Under the pieces are notes generated by a model. That model did not search any database. It was not told the DNA's origin and saw nothing but the letters and a program-made list of their open reading frames with translations. This document shows, one piece after another, positions 11,188 through 19,265 of a stretch of 27,015 bases of DNA. The stretch is taken from assembly GCA_003427395.1 (NCBI GenBank), contig BFEA01000232.1, positions 1,235,254 through 1,262,268 of the forward strand, read 5' to 3'. Origin of the DNA: Chara braunii (lineage: Eukaryota > Streptophyta > Charophyceae > Charales > Characeae). Position numbers and translations under genes: made by a program. How positions within the stretch are numbered: the first letter of the stretch is position 1; each line of letters starts with the position of its first letter.

Positions 11188-11495
11188 CACGGTGAACGTG
11201 TTCGCGACCCTTCAAATTCGCGCGAACGGCTCGCGAATATGTTCGGGCGAACATAATTTTTTTTCGTAAAATAATAAAATAATAATATATTTTTTTTGTT
11301 TTTTTATTTTTAACTCATGATTGACTACGAATTTGAACATGACTCCAAGGCAAACGTTGCTTGTATTGTTATTTTACATAACATATAGTTTTTTCAGAGT
11401 TTTCTGAGAACTTTGTTGTTGTTTTTTTTTATATAATTTTTATGTTCGCATTCGGGCGAACATGTTCGCGTTCGCCTCCAAACGTGAACACGGTG
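11188..11495. mobile_element. MITE-1: hAT-like non-autonomous element, GTTCG-rich ends
   Basis: This 308-bp insertion splits element A's pol. It starts and ends with CACGGTG-like bases (left CACGGTGAACGTG, right end reversed CACCGTGTTCACG) and is flanked by 8-bp direct repeats, CTGCGTAG at 11180-11187 and CTAAGTAG at 11496-11503 (6 of 8 identical), as expected for hAT target site duplications. The ends are dense in GTTCG/CGAAC, including a perfect palindrome CGAACATGTTCG at 11457-11468. The core is A/T-rich and codes for nothing. The core matches MITE-2 (25789-26237) in the opposite orientation. Counting one copy of the 8-mer brings the flanking pol sequences into one phase across the site. 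The superfamily call is inferred from TSD length and CAnnG termini. Confidence 0.75.
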
Positions 11496-11503
11496 CTAAG
11501 TAG

Positions 11504-12289
11504 CCCAAGATATAACACCAGATTTGAAAAATTATTATTTCTTAGGATTCAGCTTGGAGTTACCTTCTCTCAATTTTTGTAGAACCATTCGCAAGTGATT
11601 CTCATGATCCTCAAGGGTTTTACTATAAACAAGGATGTCATCGAGATACACTACTATGAATTGGTCCAACCAATGTCAAAACAATTCATTCATAAATCGT
11701 TGGAAGGTTGTCGGCGCATTGGTCAGGCCAAAGGGTATCACAAAAAACTTATAGTGCCCATACCTAGTTCGAAGTGTCGTCTTATGTTGATCTTCAGGGG
11801 GCACCTCAATGTGGTGGTAGCCAGACTTCAGATCAATCTTGTTGAAGTACCTGCAACCCTGCAACAGATCCAACAGATCATCAATTCGGGGAAGGGGTTC
11901 CGGATTCTTTACATTGACAAAGTTAAATCCTCGATCCAACACACGCATCGTAGGGAGAGGAACTTGACCTAATCTATCATTTTTGCAATAAGTTTATGCA
12001 GTTGTTTTCTTAAGTCCTCTAATTCCATCAGGGACATATGGTAGATCGGTCCTATGAGAATCATACTTTCGAGAATAATTTCAATAGTGTGCTTTATAGC
12101 ACGTTCAGTTACTCTCGTTGCTTTGGTTTGCAAGTCCTGGTATTCGTCGAGAAGTTTTTCGATAGAAGTAGGATAGGATGCAAAGTACCCACCTACGTTC
12201 TTAACGAGTACCATCATTACATCTTGCACCAACTTTTGTTTCGTGACTATGCTTCGGAAAGCAGGACGACTCATATAACAAAACGACAA
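11504..12289 (-). pseudogene. Element A reverse transcriptase (fingers and palm)
   Basis: The minus strand reads a pre-RT helix (LMELEDLRKQLHKLIAKMID), then after a break PLPRIDDLLDLLQGCRYFNKIDLKSGYHH with the first catalytic Asp, IPFGLTNAPTTFQRFMNELF (the FGLxNAP motif), and the palm motif YLDD at 11637-11648, intact. A TGA at 11676-11678, where Arg is common, cuts the frame before YLDD, and two adjacent stops lie near 11550. The frame shifts by one base just before the MITE-1 site. Confidence 0.9.
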
Positions 12290-12299
12290 TGAGGAGTCA

Positions 12300-12610
12300 G
12301 AACCAGACTTGTGAAAATAATTTAATTGATTTTATTTCTGACCTTTTATTTCTTAAATTAACAATTTTATCTTTGTAATTGACTACCTTCCCTCATACGA
12401 AATAACATTTAACGTGGTCGATATACTATGAGACTGTGATGATGCGTTGGTCCACCGGCATAGACGTGATTGGTCTAGGTAGGTCTTGCACCCTCATCCT
12501 TAAGTGCAATTTCTTAATTGCGTTCTCAAAGATGTAGGACCGTGTAGACCGATGGTCTAACAAAACACAAACTTGTATCTGCGCAATATTCGCAATCATT
12601 CGTTATAATT
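12300..12610 (-). pseudogene. Element A aspartic protease remnant
   Basis: Near 12555 the minus strand reads QVCVLLDHRSTRSYIFENAI, which aligns with the retropepsin active site (LxDSGATxSFI): the Asp is kept but the following Ser-Gly have become His-Arg. Stops and A/T-rich sequence follow down to 12300. The position between the CCHC knuckle and the RT is as expected for Ty3/gypsy. Confidence 0.65.
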
Positions 12611-12849
12611 TTTCATCACTTTCTTAACCCATGAACTTTTTAGACCAAGTACTTCACAACCAAGATTATCAAGGGAATCATCCAATGTAATAGAATACAA
12701 GACTTTTTCAAGGTCGACTGCGTGAAGGGTCGAAGAAAAGTCATCCTATGCCATGCGAGTTGGAGGGTTGAAATGGGTTCTTGGTGTCATCTCAACCAAA
12801 CTCTCTAGCTCCGTAGGAGCAGATGCTACCCCTGCTGGTTGCTCCCTTT

Positions 12850-13660
12850 TGGATTCCGAATGAGGGGACACCATGCTAAAATGTGTCCCTTAGGGCCGCA
12901 CTTGAGGCATTAATGATTGTCCATCCGCTCTTGCCATTCTTTATGGGTGAAGCTTATTTTCTCCCAAGGTCATCCAAAAGCAATATGAGGATGTGTCGTG
13001 AAGGAGCGTGGCCTTTTCTTCTAAAATTCTTCATTACTGGTGTCTCTCTTCTTGCCCACCATGGCGGTGCAATCACCCTTTCTAGACTCACCGCCACTGT
13101 TAGTCTCAACCTCGGTGACCTTGAGGGGTCACCTCTCCATCATCTCATCGTAAAAAACGACAAGAAGGTGGTCCTGTCACTTTTGTCTCCACAAAATTTG
13201 ATTTGTCTCCACAAAATTTGATTCCATATCCCTCTCGATTGTCTACCTTTCACTATACCGGCATTTGAACCTTTAACTTCAGAGGTCATTTGTTTTCGCT
13301 GCAAGTCGAAATCTCGGAACTGCCTGTATGTATACTTACTCAATTTCGAGTCGGCGACTAGTTGCCAATGGACAGACTCAGACAAGATCCGTGAGTAGAT
13401 GTAGAGGACATGATCATCATGGATGTTCATTCCAGATACCTGCGGCAGACGATCCACTTCACGAGACAAAGCATCCATAGACGTTCAGTGTCGTTGGTTG
13501 AGGTAAGTTGGTCAAATGTCATGTCAGTTGTTGTTTTGTCCAAAATCATTTATTTATTTTTCTTCAAGAATCATCACGAGTTTAATGTATTTGCCCAGTT
13601 CCCAATAAACTCAAATCTGGCAGCGTTCGGCCAAAAGGTCTCCTAGAGTTACCAAAGTGT
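12850..13660 (-). pseudogene. Element A gag, capsid C-terminus and CCHC zinc knuckle
   Basis: The frame at 13478-13140 reads REVDRLPQVSGMNIHDDHVL then YTYRQFRDFDLQRKQMTSEV, the style of plant gypsy capsid C-termini. At 12909-12868 a complete nucleocapsid knuckle is present: CLKCGPKGHILAWC fits C-x2-C-x4-H-x4-C exactly. A 20-bp tandem duplication at 13182-13221 and several stops break the frame. Upstream of about 13660 gag continuity is lost at the organelle-DNA insertion. Confidence 0.75.
13182..13221. repeat. 20-bp perfect tandem duplication
   Basis: TTTGTCTCCACAAAATTTGA at 13182-13201 is repeated exactly at 13202-13221 within the element A gag remnant. Twenty bases shifts the frame, so it is one of the disabling changes. 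Confidence 0.95.
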
Positions 13661-13755
13661 GTGACCGAACTTCGCACTAGGGGCATATGGCTTACCTTCA
13701 ACTGGCAACAGTAGAGGAAACAAAGTATGTCATTTTCATAGCTTTCAATTGAGCT

Positions 13756-13893
13756 GCAGAACCTACACGACTTACAGGCAAACCTATTTTAGAAGTAAAA
13801 AAAGTCAGAATCTTCAGAACCACCCAATTAGTCTCATCCATTATCCCAAAGAGTCGTCAAGAAGCCTTAGCTCTTCGGTGGATTCTTGAAGGC
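13756..13893 (+). pseudogene. rps7: Mitochondrial-type rps7 (uS7m) fragment
   Basis: The plus frame from 13756 reads ...KPILEVKKVR, TTQLVSSIIPKSRQ and [11 protein letters not shown] without a stop for about 46 codons. This resembles the central part of plant mitochondrial ribosomal protein S7 (a VKP-x-x-EV-x-KV block, then RQ-x-x-LA-x-RWILEA). It differs from the plastid S7 wording in the adjacent segment ([11 protein letters not shown]), so it is not simply a duplicated plastid piece. It stops where the plastid fragment starts. Recalled family patterns, not an alignment, support the call. Another bacterial-type S7 source is possible. Confidence 0.6.
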
Positions 13894-13895
13894 GT

Positions 13896-14075
13896 TCTAA
13901 TTATCAAGTTCATGTAGAGATAAAACCAGAAAAAAAACCTTCATTAACAATTAGATGGCTACTTACTGCTTCTCGAAAACGAACAGGCAAAAATATGGTT
14001 CTTAAATTAGCTAATGAATTATTAGATGCCACTAAAGACACAGGAGGAGCTATTCGTAAAAAAGAAGAGACACAT
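13896..14075 (+). pseudogene. rps7: Plastid rps7 (uS7c) C-terminal fragment
   Basis: Sixty codons read without a stop: [14 protein letters not shown], then [18 protein letters not shown], then [20 protein letters not shown] and KEETH. This is the conserved second half of plastid S7 (GGSTYQVPxEI..., xAIRWLLxASRKRxGxNM, [13 protein letters not shown]). The fragment ends at EETH, just before the usual RMAEANRAFAHFR tail, and lacks the N-terminal half. The N-terminal junction has a one-base offset (GGCG) to the mitochondrial-type segment. It is a nuclear plastid-DNA copy with no evidence of expression. Confidence 0.9.
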
Positions 14076-14114
14076 TGAGTCAAAGATTTGCCTGGTGTAA
14101 AATACCATTGTATT
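14076..14114 (+). pseudogene. rps12: Plastid rps12 3'-exon fragment
   Basis: Directly after the rps7 piece, and in the same frame past a TGA at 14076-14078, the sequence reads VKDLPGVKYHCI. This matches the highly conserved GRVKDLPGVRYHIIRG block of ribosomal protein S12, which binds the decoding centre. The TGA occupies the Arg position before Val, as a CGA to TGA change would produce. Only about 13 codons remain. Plastid rather than mitochondrial origin is favoured by YH in place of the FKC seen in mitochondrial S12, though Cys-Ile follows. Confidence 0.7.
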
Positions 14115-14128
14115 GGTTTCATCAATCT

Positions 14129-14199
14129 AGGGATAATCAGACTTGAACTGATGGCTTCCACCATGTCAAGGTGACACTCTACCGCTGAGTTATATCCCT
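14129..14199 (-). tRNA. trnV-GAC: Plastid-type tRNA-Val(GAC), nuclear copy
   Basis: On the minus strand a complete cloverleaf can be drawn: acceptor AGGGATA/TATCCCT (7 bp), D stem ACTC/GAGT, anticodon stem TCACC/GGTGG with loop TTGACAT (anticodon GAC, codon at plus 14165-14167), T stem ATCAG/CTGAT with loop TTCAAGT. The sequence is close to plastid trnV-GAC, which lies upstream of the 16S rRNA gene in plastomes. The fold is intact, but the setting among fragmentary plastid DNA in a retroelement says transferred copy rather than working nuclear gene. Confidence 0.9.
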
Positions 14200-14386
14200 C
14201 AACAAAGAAAAAAAAAGAATTGCACTTTCTATTTATTCATGATTGTTTTCTATTAGGAAAACAAATTGAATCAAAGAATGCGGCCTGTGTTTTACATATG
14301 ATTTTTTTTGTTAACAGGAGAATCATACTGATCATGTAAAACAAAGACCCTTAATACATGTGATCCTAAGTGCAACGAAGTTGCCT
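14200..14386. other. A/T-rich filler between trnV copy and element A gag
   Basis: The sequence is A/T-rich and could be plastid spacer carried with trnV. It contains imperfect inverted copies of a GTTTTACATATGAT / ATCATGTAAAAC motif around 14290-14343. No gene is seen. The gag frame of element A resumes at about 14387. Confidence 0.4.
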
Positions 14387-15361
14387 CTACCAAGAAAATT
14401 CGGGAACGCCCTCGTTTCCGATAATACCCATGCCTTGGGTGGTGAACGCCACCTGACTATCTTCATGTACTAGGGTCGTGGAAAAATAAGTCTGAATTTC
14501 AACTATCCACAACAACAACAACTTTCCTCCTTTCTTTCCGATGTAAGTAAACGGTAAGTTCATTTTTACTTTCCATCTTTTATGTTCTCTGTCTTTCTTT
14601 GCAGAGTTTTCAACATCGGTGAGACGTGCACTTTTCATGGCATATTTTAGCAAGTCTGGTCACCGTCTGGAGTTCGGCAGTGACGTGATCAATTTTAGTC
14701 TCTACGTGTGCAAGATATGCCATCATATTCTGCATCACGAATGCCCAATCGGTTTCTTATCCAATATTAAAATTTTGCTTTATTTCCTCAACTTTTATTT
14801 TCTGTTGTTCTTTCTTTTTTCGTTGTTTCGTATAGGTTTCCTTCTACCTTATCTCTACCTTCAATGTATCTTGCAAGTGTTTGATGATGACATGTATAAT
14901 TTCTTCACTCAATTCACTTGGTCCTCTCTTCTCTTCCTCCTTTATTTCTTATCCTGCTATCTTCACAAACTTCTCAGTGACCAAATGATCCAGACTCAAG
15001 TGAGTCTGATTAATTGTATGTTGCATGCGCCCGCTTACTTCGTGCAACACAACAACAGTGTCATCCTTCTCGAGTTTGTTTTCTGTTGCCTGCAGATCGA
15101 ACTAGCTGCATACATGTTGTTCCGCTTTGCACCAGTGTCGTGCAACTCGGTGAGCAGTTGGCGAAGGCGGCCAAATATATATCCTCTCTTGGTTGCTATC
15201 TGCCCCTTCGTTCTTACATATTCTTCATGTTCTTCTTCTTGATTAGCGAAGAAGGTAAAAGAGATGGGGAAGAAGAAAAGAGTGATAAACCAAGTCAGGA
15301 TGGATGTCCACATCTCTCGCCAACAGGTACTGGATACACCAGCCAACCGATGAGTTATCAA
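14387..15361 (-). pseudogene. Element A gag, N-terminal coiled coil and start of capsid
   Basis: Several minus-strand pieces in shifting frames read as a gag precursor. Near 15100-15000 there is LQATENKLEKDDTVVVLHEV, further down a charged segment around 14900-14780, then near 14740-14650 NMMAYLAHVETKIDHVTAEL, and finally WKVKMNLPFTYIGKKGGK and IVEIQTYFSTTLVHEDSQVA, which is the capsid opening (the family pattern is a Pro-rich start, G-K, then WxxxIxxYF). The long plus-strand frame over 14619-15242 is an antisense shadow of this A/T-rich coiled coil. Gag breaks off at about 14387 next to organelle DNA. Confidence 0.65.
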
Positions 15362-15428
15362 ACATGATGGAAATAGACAATGTCGCTTTTCTCCTCCCCA
15401 GCCGACACTTCAGATCCTCGTCATCATC

Positions 15429-15430
<2 letters not shown>

Positions 15431-15466
<36 letters not shown>
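15431..15466. repeat. (CAT)12 microsatellite
   Basis: Twelve perfect CAT units follow a few imperfect ones. It lies between the start of element A gag and its candidate primer binding site. Confidence 0.95.
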
Positions 15467-15514
15467 AGTCCCGCGCAATAACTCAACCAGCAAATGACGA
15501 GGAAGGAAGATATT

Positions 15515-15526
15515 GCTTTTATACCA
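15515..15526 (-). promoter_or_regulatory. Candidate primer binding site of element A
   Basis: The minus strand reads TGGTATAAAAGC, 10 of 12 identical to the initiator-Met type site TGGTATCAGAGC used by many plant LTR elements, and lies at the expected place upstream of element A gag. Upstream on the same strand (15531 onward) a TG...CA LTR could extend to about 15802, but no second LTR copy was found to confirm it. Confidence 0.35.
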
Positions 15527-15566
15527 CATTGCAATGAACCCAAACAGATTGCTGCTTCCGTTGTCG

Positions 15567-15790
15567 GCAACTTGGACACCAACAAACAAACTCCCCCAAC
15601 GTCGGCCAGTTCACTCGGCACGTGAACTGGCCGGCAGGCCAACAATGGCTTTAGAAATTCATAACCAAGAAACTCACAACCGAGGAACGCGCCTACCTAC
15701 AGGCCAACAATGGTTTGCTTCCATGACCCGCAACTTGGACACCAACAAACAAATTGCCCCAACATTGGTCAGTTCACTTGGCGAGTGAAC
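15567..15790. repeat. 61-bp direct repeats with strong hairpin
   Basis: The bases 15567-15627 recur at 15730-15790 with about 8 differences (starting GCAACTTGGACACCAACAAA). A 14-bp motif CAGGCCAACAATGG also appears twice in between (15635 and 15700). In the first copy GGCCAGTTCAC and GTGAACTGGCC form a perfect 11-bp stem (12 with the flanking C/G) around a 7-base loop at 15603-15633. The second copy retains only the inner 6 bp. This block separates head-to-head elements A and B and may be element A's 5' LTR. Confidence 0.8.
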
Positions 15791-15869
15791 AAACCTGCGA
15801 CATCCACTCCTTCGACCGTCGTGGGACTCGGCCCCTCCTCATCATGAACTTTGTACCCTTGATCTCAAA

Positions 15870-16640
15870 GTGCACCTTACTCCACCGACGACATCCTCCA
15901 CCCCGTCAAACGAGATCATCACCGCCTCGTGCTCTTCCACTCTCCTCCTAAACCCTTCCTTCATCTCCTTCTCTAATGTTGTTGTTGAACAAGCACGACT
16001 CGATCGGCTTGTTAAGTTAGGCTTCGAACAACGCCACCTCAACACCATGATCTCCTCCACCTCCGTCGACGACTCCTGATTCCAGCTCAAATTCATCGCC
16101 GCCTCCTTCGGTGCACTCAAGTTCCAAGTTCTCCTTGACGGAGCTACCGGTAACTTCATCACCGACGCTTGTGCCCGCAAAGTGGGTCTCCCTTCCACCG
16201 ACTATGACTCCTTGATCACCATTCGACTCGGTGACAAGGACATCACCATCGTAGTAGACCGCACCGTTCCCAAGACCAAAATGATTGTCGACTCTCTCCG
16301 CAGTCAAGTCTCATTCGATGTCATGCACTTGATGTGCGACATCGTCCTGGGAACCCCATGGATTGACTGTTTCATGCCCTACGTATTCCTTCCCACCTTC
16401 TTTCGCATCACCTCACCCCCCGGCTCTACCCTTGACATTCCCTACTTTCCTCACCCTACCTCCCAACCTTCCATCACTCCCCACCAGTTTCTCCACATAG
16501 CTCGTCACAACCCCGACTCTAGCTATTATTGTCTTGTCCTTAACCATGAGCATCCCGAGGACTTGCTTCTGACGGACAAACACTACCAAGTCCCCCCTTC
16601 CGACCCCGCTCTTACCTCTATCCTCGAGGAGTTCAAGGAC
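15870..16640 (+). pseudogene. Element B protease region
   Basis: One frame runs across 15870-16778 with a TGA at 16077-16079. The active site reads FQVLLDGATGNFITD (16121-16165): the usual Asp-Ser-Gly-Ala has lost the Ser codon, leaving D-G-A, which probably inactivates it. The downstream flap and second hydrophobic strand with the helix motif are visible as CDIVLGTPWIDCF (family pattern ILGxPWL). After it comes the linker to RT with a typical SILEEFKDVFLESLPTGLLP (about 16620). Confidence 0.85.
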
Positions 16641-17490
16641 GTTTTTCTCGAGTCCTTGCCCACCGGACTACTTCCGGATCATGGTGCCTCTCATACCATT
16701 GATCTCGAACCTGGTCACACTCCTCCATGTCGACCACCCTACCAGCTGTCCGTTCCCGAGGCCGAAGAAATGAACTGACAGCTCAATGAACTCCTTGAAA
16801 AAAGATTCATTAAGCCAAGCTCCTCCCCCTTCGGCACAAGTTGCCTCTTCGTCAAGAAAGGCGGAACCTCCAAACTCCGCATGTGCACAGACTACCGCGC
16901 CCTCAACCTGATCACAATCAAGAACAAGTACCCCTTGCCTTGCATCTCCGAGCATCTTGATTGCCTCCGTGGATCCGAGTACTTCACAAAGATCGACCTC
17001 CACATTGGCTTCCGCCACATCTGCATTCAATTGAGGATACTCATAAGACCGCCTTCCGCTTTCGTTTTGGGCATTCCGAGGTCCTTCTGATGCCTTTTGG
17101 CCTCACAAATGCCCCAGTGACCTTCCAGTCTACTCAGAATCACATCTTTCGCAACCTGCTCGAAGTCTGTGTAGTCGTCTATCTTGATGATATCATAGTC
17201 TTCAGTCCCATCTTCGATTCCCACCTTCAACACATTCGCCAGGTCCTCTTTATCCTCAAAGATCAAAAGCTCTTGCGAAGCTCAGCAAATGCACTGTCGG
17301 TGCCTCAAGTATAGAATACCTCGACCACATTGTATTCACTGATGGTATCCGCATGGACCCCTCAAAGGTCACGCCCTTTTTGAGTTTCCCCGCCTACAAC
17401 CTTGTTGCAGCTTCGCTCCTTCCTCGGTCTTGCTAACTACTACTGCCCCTTCATCCGCGACTTCTTTGAAATCTCCTACCCCTCCACGAG
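16641..17490 (+). pseudogene. Element B reverse transcriptase
   Basis: RT begins with the HTIDLEPGHTPPCRPPYQLS linker and continues past a TGA at 16776-16778 (Arg expected) through [40 protein letters not shown] and [12 protein letters not shown] with the first catalytic Asp. Near 17035 the frame shifts and continues with [20 protein letters not shown] and the intact palm motif YLDD at 17180-17191. A TAG at 17312-17314 and later LRSFLGLANYYCPFIRDF mark the thumb/connection. Every canonical RT block is present but in two frames. Confidence 0.92.
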
Positions 17491-17496
17491 CTCACT

Positions 17497-18060
17497 TGCA
17501 AGAATGAGCCTTTTGCATGGAACGGACGTCGTCGAGCCGCCTTCAACCTCCTCAAACATGTCATTACCACAACCCCTGTCCTCAAGATTATTGACCCCTC
17601 TCGACACTTCTATGTTACCACCGACGCCTCAAACTTTGCTATTGGAGCCGTTCTCTCCCAACTGTAACCCCGCGACATCCTGAACCCCTCCTCCATCACG
17701 GATTCCCCCACCCGCTCTGAGGCTCCACCTGGCGAGTACCCTATCACATTTGCAAGCAAGAAGCTCATTCCCGCGGAGATGAACTACCCCTTCAATGAGA
17801 AGGAACTCCTCACCATCATCTATGGTCTCAAGGTCTGGCGCCCATACCTCGACGGTCACCACTTCACTCTCTGCACCGACAACATCATCGTCTCAAGCAT
17901 ACTTAACAAGAAAGATATCACACCCTGCCAAGTCCGATGGTTAGACTTTCTCGCCCAGTTCAACATCTGTCACACCCCCGGCAAAAGCAACTGCGTCATT
18001 CATGCCCTCTCTCGACGTCCTAACCACAAGCCCCCTGAGAAAGTCTACGCCGCCATGACT
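17497..18060 (+). pseudogene. Element B RNase H
   Basis: A third frame carries RNase H: FNLLKHVITTTPVLKIIDPS, FYVTTDASNFAIGAVLSQL (first Asp), a stop, ITFASKKLIPAEMNYPFNEK then ELLTIIYGLKVWRPYL (Glu), LCTDNIIVSS (second Asp) and KSNCVIHALSRRP, where the usual NxVADALSRRP has His in place of the last Asp. The domain removes RNA from the RNA-DNA hybrid during reverse transcription. Loss of the last Asp would weaken it even if the frame were open. Confidence 0.9.
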
Positions 18061-18124
18061 CATGTTCAGCCCCTACCTTCACTCCACCATCTCGTTACTC
18101 ACGAGTACTCTTTATACTCAACTC

Positions 18125-19265
18125 TTGGTCGAACACCACAACGCCAAGACCGCAGGACACCTTGGTTTCCATAAGACATTTGATATCGTCTCTCGCTACT
18201 TTTACTGACCCTCAGTCCTTGCCGACGTTAAAGCATACATCCGATCCTACCCCACTTGTCAAGCAGTCGACCCCTCAAACCAGGCCAAGCCTAACAAGCT
18301 TCTGTCATTGCCTATCCCCACTCATAGGTGGCAGTCCATCTCTATGGATTTCATGTATCGTTTCCCCAAGACTGATCGTGGCTATGACTCCATCTACATA
18401 ATTGTCTGTCGCTTGACCAAGCAGGCCCATTTCATCCCGTGCACCACTTCTCACAATGCCAAAGACGTCGCCACACTCTTCTTCGATCATGTCTCACGCC
18501 ATCACGGTCTTCCCGAAAACATAATCACCGATAATGATCCTCGATTCCTTTCCAAATTTTGGAAAAACCTGTACAAAACCTATGACACCACTCTCAATTA
18601 CAACATTGCATTCCATACATTGATCGATGGTCTGACCAAAAAGATGAATGATACTTTTTAAGGGATCCTGCGAAAGTATTGCCATCCACACCAGCGCGAC
18701 TGAGATCAGTTGCCTACCGCCGCTGAGATTGCCTACAACAACGCTGTGTGCCCTTCCACTAGCAAGTCCCCATACTACCTTGACCTCAACTATCATCCCC
18801 GCTTGCCCTCAGACTTCTTGCTCCCCTCGCAGCTCAAACCATCCACTTTCTATCCTTCTCTCAATGAATGGGTTGCAACAATGAACCGCCTACTCAACGT
18901 AGCCACTAACGCCCTTGAACAAACCCAACAACAACAAGCCAACAAGATCAACAAACACATACAAAATATCACATTCAGAGCAGGGGACAAAGTCTGACTC
19001 ACCGCCAAACGCTTTGAACCCGAATACGGCTTGTCCAAGAAACTCTCAAACAAGTGGCTCGGTCCTTTCTCCGTCATTCAACAAACATCCCCTGTAAATT
19101 ACAAATTTCAACTACCCCCTGACATTAGTCCTTCTCACCCTGTCTTCCATGTCGAGTACTTGAAAGGATATCATAAATCACCTCCACACCTTGCTGACGG
19201 CCCGTCTCCTACACCTCCACCAATCATGCTACCTATTGGGCCAAAATTCGTGGTAGAGTCTATCA
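18125..19265 (+). pseudogene. Element B integrase, catalytic Glu replaced by Lys
   Basis: The zinc domain shows HHNAKTAGHLGFHKTFD and SYPTCQAVD, with the first Cys of CxxC changed. The core has Asp in SISMDFMYRFPKT (18347-18349) and in IITDNDPRF (18530-18532). At the exact D,D(35)E position (18638-18640) the codon is AAA, Lys, in DGLTKKMND where DGQTERMN is usual. TGA stops at 18206, 18701 and 18995 each fall where Trp is conserved. The C-terminal GPY/F block is clear: KKLSNKWLGPFSVIQQTSPV and HPVFHVEYLKGYH. Confidence 0.92.

Larger units (their letters stand above)
13756..14199. other. Composite organelle-DNA insertion (NUMT/NUPT mosaic)
   Basis: Within element A's gag lies a chain of organelle gene pieces: probable mitochondrial rps7 (13756-13893, +), plastid rps7 (13896-14075, +), plastid rps12 (14076-14114, +) and plastid trnV-GAC (14129-14199, -). 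The segments join within a few bases of each other. In typical land plant plastomes rps12 precedes rps7 and trnV lies upstream of rps12, so this order is rearranged. It may have been assembled during double-strand-break repair, or have arrived as a piece of mitochondrial DNA already carrying plastid sequence. Confidence 0.7.
9003..15361 (-). mobile_element. Element A: decayed Ty3/gypsy chromovirus-like retroelement
   Basis: Reading the minus strand from right to left gives the Ty3/gypsy order: gag with coiled coil, capsid and CCHC knuckle, protease, RT, RNase H, integrase, chromodomain-like tail. Every domain is broken by stops or frameshifts, so the copy is dead. It is interrupted by MITE-1 (11188-11495) and by organelle DNA (13756-14199 plus flanking filler). 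LTRs are not proven. A candidate primer binding site lies at 15515-15526 and a hairpin-rich repeat block upstream at 15567-15790. The outer limits given are those of recognisable protein. Confidence 0.85.

Noticed and set aside
13896-14114. Assembly contamination by plastid DNA
   Set aside because: Not fully excluded, but the pieces are tiny, rearranged, mixed with mitochondrial-type sequence and flanked on both sides by the same retroelement's gag, unlike a contaminating plastome contig.
14129-14199. Functional nuclear tRNA-Val gene
   Set aside because: The sequence is plastid-type and embedded in truncated plastid gene pieces inside a retroelement; a transferred copy is simpler.
14619-15242. 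207-residue plus-strand open frame, hydrophobic, looks like a membrane protein
   Set aside because: It is the antisense of the A/T-rich, Lys/Glu-rich coiled coil of element A gag; reversed Lys/Glu codons give Phe/Leu-rich shadows.
16182-16307. Minus-strand frames overlapping element B
   Set aside because: Antisense shadows of C-rich element B codons.
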